Assembly (NCBI GenBank): GCA_946479665.1
Contig: CAMLGO010000031.1
Span: forward strand, 1 to 8,362
Reading direction: 5' to 3'
Source of the DNA: an uncultured Candidatus Saccharibacteria bacterium
GTDB taxonomy: Bacteria > Patescibacteria > Saccharimonadia > Saccharimonadales > UBA6022
DNA length: 8,362 nucleotides
Every line of letters starts with the position of its first letter. Positions within the stretch are counted from its first letter, which is position 1. The position numbers and the translations under genes were made by a program. Shown piece after piece: positions 6,874-8,362 of this stretch. Below the pieces are notes generated by a model. That model saw nothing but the letters and a program-made list of their open reading frames with translations. It had not been told where the DNA came from and did no database searches.

Positions 6874-7967
6874 ATATAGCCATCGATGCACGCATTATCA
6901 GCACCTCGACCGGCCGATATGTCGAACGGCTCATTACCTATCTCGAGAAGGTCGACACGACCAATTCGTACACGATTTTAGTACGCCAAAAAGATAAGGA
7001 CTATTGGCACCCGACCGCACCCAACTTTTCAGTTGCCGTTGCCGACTACGCACCACATTCTTTTGCCGAGCAAATCGGCTTCTTGTTCTTCCTTTACAAG
7101 CACAGATTTGATCTCGTTCATTTTTGCATGTTTCATCAGCCATTACTCTACTTCAGGAGGCACATTACTACCGTTCACGACCTCACGTTTCTCCGTATTG
7201 ACGATACGAATAGAAGCAGGGTCATATTTACTATCAAGAAGCTCGTTGCACATGTTGTCCTCTTTGTTATCGGTCGCACCTCCGCTCATATCATCACCCC
7301 GTCGCAGTTCACTAAAGATGACTACGTTCACTTTTCACACATCTCCGAATCTCGCGTAAGTGTTACATACGAAGCTGCCGATAAATTACCATCACCTTCT
7401 GAGCCATACAGGCCCCTCGTTGATAAACAATTCATCCTCTACGTCGGTCGCCAACCGGGCTACAAGAACGTCCGCCACCTCATTACCGCTCATCAGCTCC
7501 TCCTCGAAACACACCCCGAGTTGCAACTCGTTCTCGCGGGTAAGATCGATGACGCTACTCAATCGAATAAAGATTGGGCAGCAAAGCAAGGCTATCAAAA
7601 TATCATCTTTACCAACTTCGTAAGTGATCAAGAACTTGCCTGGCTCTACCAACACTGTCGCACCTATGTTTTCCCATCATTCATGGAAGGCTTTGGCCTG
7701 CCCGGACTTGAAGCTATGGTCGAAGGCGCACCCGTCGCCAGCAGTAATGCAAGCTGCCTCCCGGAGGTATATAGTGAGGCCGCCCAGTACTTCAACCCCG
7801 CAGATCCACAAGATATAGCCAAAGCAATCGACTCATTTCTACAGTCAGACACACTCCGAAACGACTTTATTGACCGAGGCAAAAAGCAAGCGGCCACCTA
7901 CTCCTGGCTGCGTATGGCCGAACAAACTCACGCTCTCTACATATCAGTAACAGCACCGAAGGTATAG
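6870..7967 (+). CDS. GT4-family glycosyltransferase
   Basis: A 365-residue GT-B glycosyltransferase of normal length. The N-terminal domain begins MNIAIDARI and has TGRYVERL (14-21) and TTVHDLTFL (100-108). The donor-binding domain has YVGRQPGYKN (191-200) and the EX7E pair E273-E281 in FMEGFGLPGLEAM, followed by GAPVASSNASCLPEV (286-300). It probably adds a second sugar; donor and linkage are unknown. The ATG shares four bases with the stop of the upstream enzyme (ATGA), with AAAGGG at 6858-6863 as ribosome binding site. It is a different subtype from the 5734 gene, closer to the general GT4 group than to the WbaZ-like one. Confidence 0.94.
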   Translation: MNIAIDARIISTSTGRYVERLITYLEKVDTTNSYTILVRQKDKDYWHPTAPNFSVAVADYAPHSFAEQIGFLFFLYKHRFDLVHFCMFHQPLLYFRRHITTVHDLTFLRIDDTNRSRVIFTIKKLVAHVVLFVIGRTSAHIITPSQFTKDDYVHFSHISESRVSVTYEAADKLPSPSEPYRPLVDKQFILYVGRQPGYKNVRHLITAHQLLLETHPELQLVLAGKIDDATQSNKDWAAKQGYQNIIFTNFVSDQELAWLYQHCRTYVFPSFMEGFGLPGLEAMVEGAPVASSNASCLPEVYSEAAQYFNPADPQDIAKAIDSFLQSDTLRNDFIDRGKKQAATYSWLRMAEQTHALYISVTAPKV

Positions 7968-7969
7968 TT

Positions 7970-8362
7970 ATGACCTCGCCTAAAATTGCCATTGTCTATA
8001 GCAGAACAAACAGCGAGGAATATATCGACACCATCTTACACGGGCTAAGCGAAGCGTTTCCTTTAACAACGATCTACGCTCCACCTCAGCCTTCACGATT
8101 ACAGCAAAGACTTCAATCTCTTTTCCCAAAACGGCAGCTTCAATGGTTTAGACAACTAGACCTATCGGCATTTGACATCATTATCTCCTGCGGTGATAGC
8201 CTTACGAAACACATTAAAAAAGCAAATGACAACCAAACTCATATTCATTACGGTCACGTACCGGCCCCTATGCCAGCACTTAAAGATGCCGACCATGATG
8301 CAGCTCAAAATGTCGACTTCTTTATCGCCACGTCGTCAAATGCTCAGCAACGTATTAAAACG
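7970..8362 (+). CDS. Shortened paralogue of the first GT4 enzyme, N-terminal part (runs off right edge)
   Basis: 131 codons are open to the window end. The start at 7970 follows the previous stop by two bases and has GAAGG at 7958-7962. The protein parallels the N-terminal domain of the enzyme starting at 5734: KIAIVY (5-10) against KVAIVH, WFRQLDLSAFDIIIS (59-73) against WFRGLTLNDYDIIIS, HIHYGHVP (91-98) against HICYCHIP, and DAAQNVDFFIATS (110-122) against EAAQEVDYFIANS. It is clearly changed: the GGGAE loop is replaced by NSEEY (14-18), about 17 residues are missing between the first strands and the FDIIIS strand, and about 28 are missing after HVP. Whether the donor domain with EX7E exists lies outside the window. 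It may be a glycosyltransferase with a new acceptor, or a non-catalytic partner. Confidence 0.85.
   Translation, partial: MTSPKIAIVYSRTNSEEYIDTILHGLSEAFPLTTIYAPPQPSRLQQRLQSLFPKRQLQWFRQLDLSAFDIIISCGDSLTKHIKKANDNQTHIHYGHVPAPMPALKDADHDAAQNVDFFIATSSNAQQRIKT

Noticed and set aside
1..8362. CRISPR array, insertion sequence or phage genes
   Set aside because: No regularly spaced repeats, transposase motifs, terminal inverted repeats or phage structural genes were seen on either strand.

Overview
The window looks like a chromosomal piece of a Candidate Phyla Radiation bacterium, most likely Saccharibacteria (TM7) or a close relative. This is a judgement from gene style: short genes packed with 1 to 23 base overlaps, a stand-alone LexA-type DNA-binding domain, and the character of the glycosyltransferases. 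No marker gene settles it. UGA is used as a normal stop in two genes, so the UGA=Gly code of Gracilibacteria and Absconditabacteria does not apply.

Layout. (1) Bases 1-1579, minus strand: an eight-helix membrane protein of unknown family runs into the start of a membrane-anchored Cache-domain sensor that leaves the window on the left. The two genes overlap by 14 bases. (2) Bases 1580-2394: a divergent regulatory gap, then an orphan single-pass membrane protein on the plus strand. (3) Bases 2421-2563: a bidirectional terminator and a minus-strand tRNA-Asn(GUU) with its own near-consensus promoter, which reaches into the 3' end of the next gene. (4) Bases 2544-4206, minus strand: an O-antigen ligase/polymerase-like membrane protein followed, with a 23-base overlap, by the single-domain LexA-like regulator. 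(5) Bases 4207-4315: a compact divergent promoter region holding an imperfect dyad. (6) Bases 4316-8362, plus strand: a surface-polysaccharide operon of a polyprenyl-phosphate glycosylphosphotransferase, two GT4 glycosyltransferases, and the start of a third gene that is a shortened, divergent paralogue of the first glycosyltransferase.

How the parts fit. The phosphotransferase would load the first sugar phosphate onto undecaprenyl phosphate at the inner membrane face. The GT4 enzymes would extend the chain, and the divergent Wzy/WaaL-type protein would polymerise or ligate it outside. No flippase or export gene is visible, so the locus probably continues to the right. The LexA-like protein is well placed to regulate the divergent promoter region, but that is inference.

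A pattern runs through the window. Genes that begin a transcription unit (starts at 1579, 1741, 4206 and 4316) lack a Shine-Dalgarno sequence, and at 1741 and 4206 a -10 box lies only about 8-9 bases before the ATG. Genes inside operons (starts at 624, 2918, 5734, 6870 and 7970) all have a clear one. This suggests leaderless or near-leaderless initiation for first genes.
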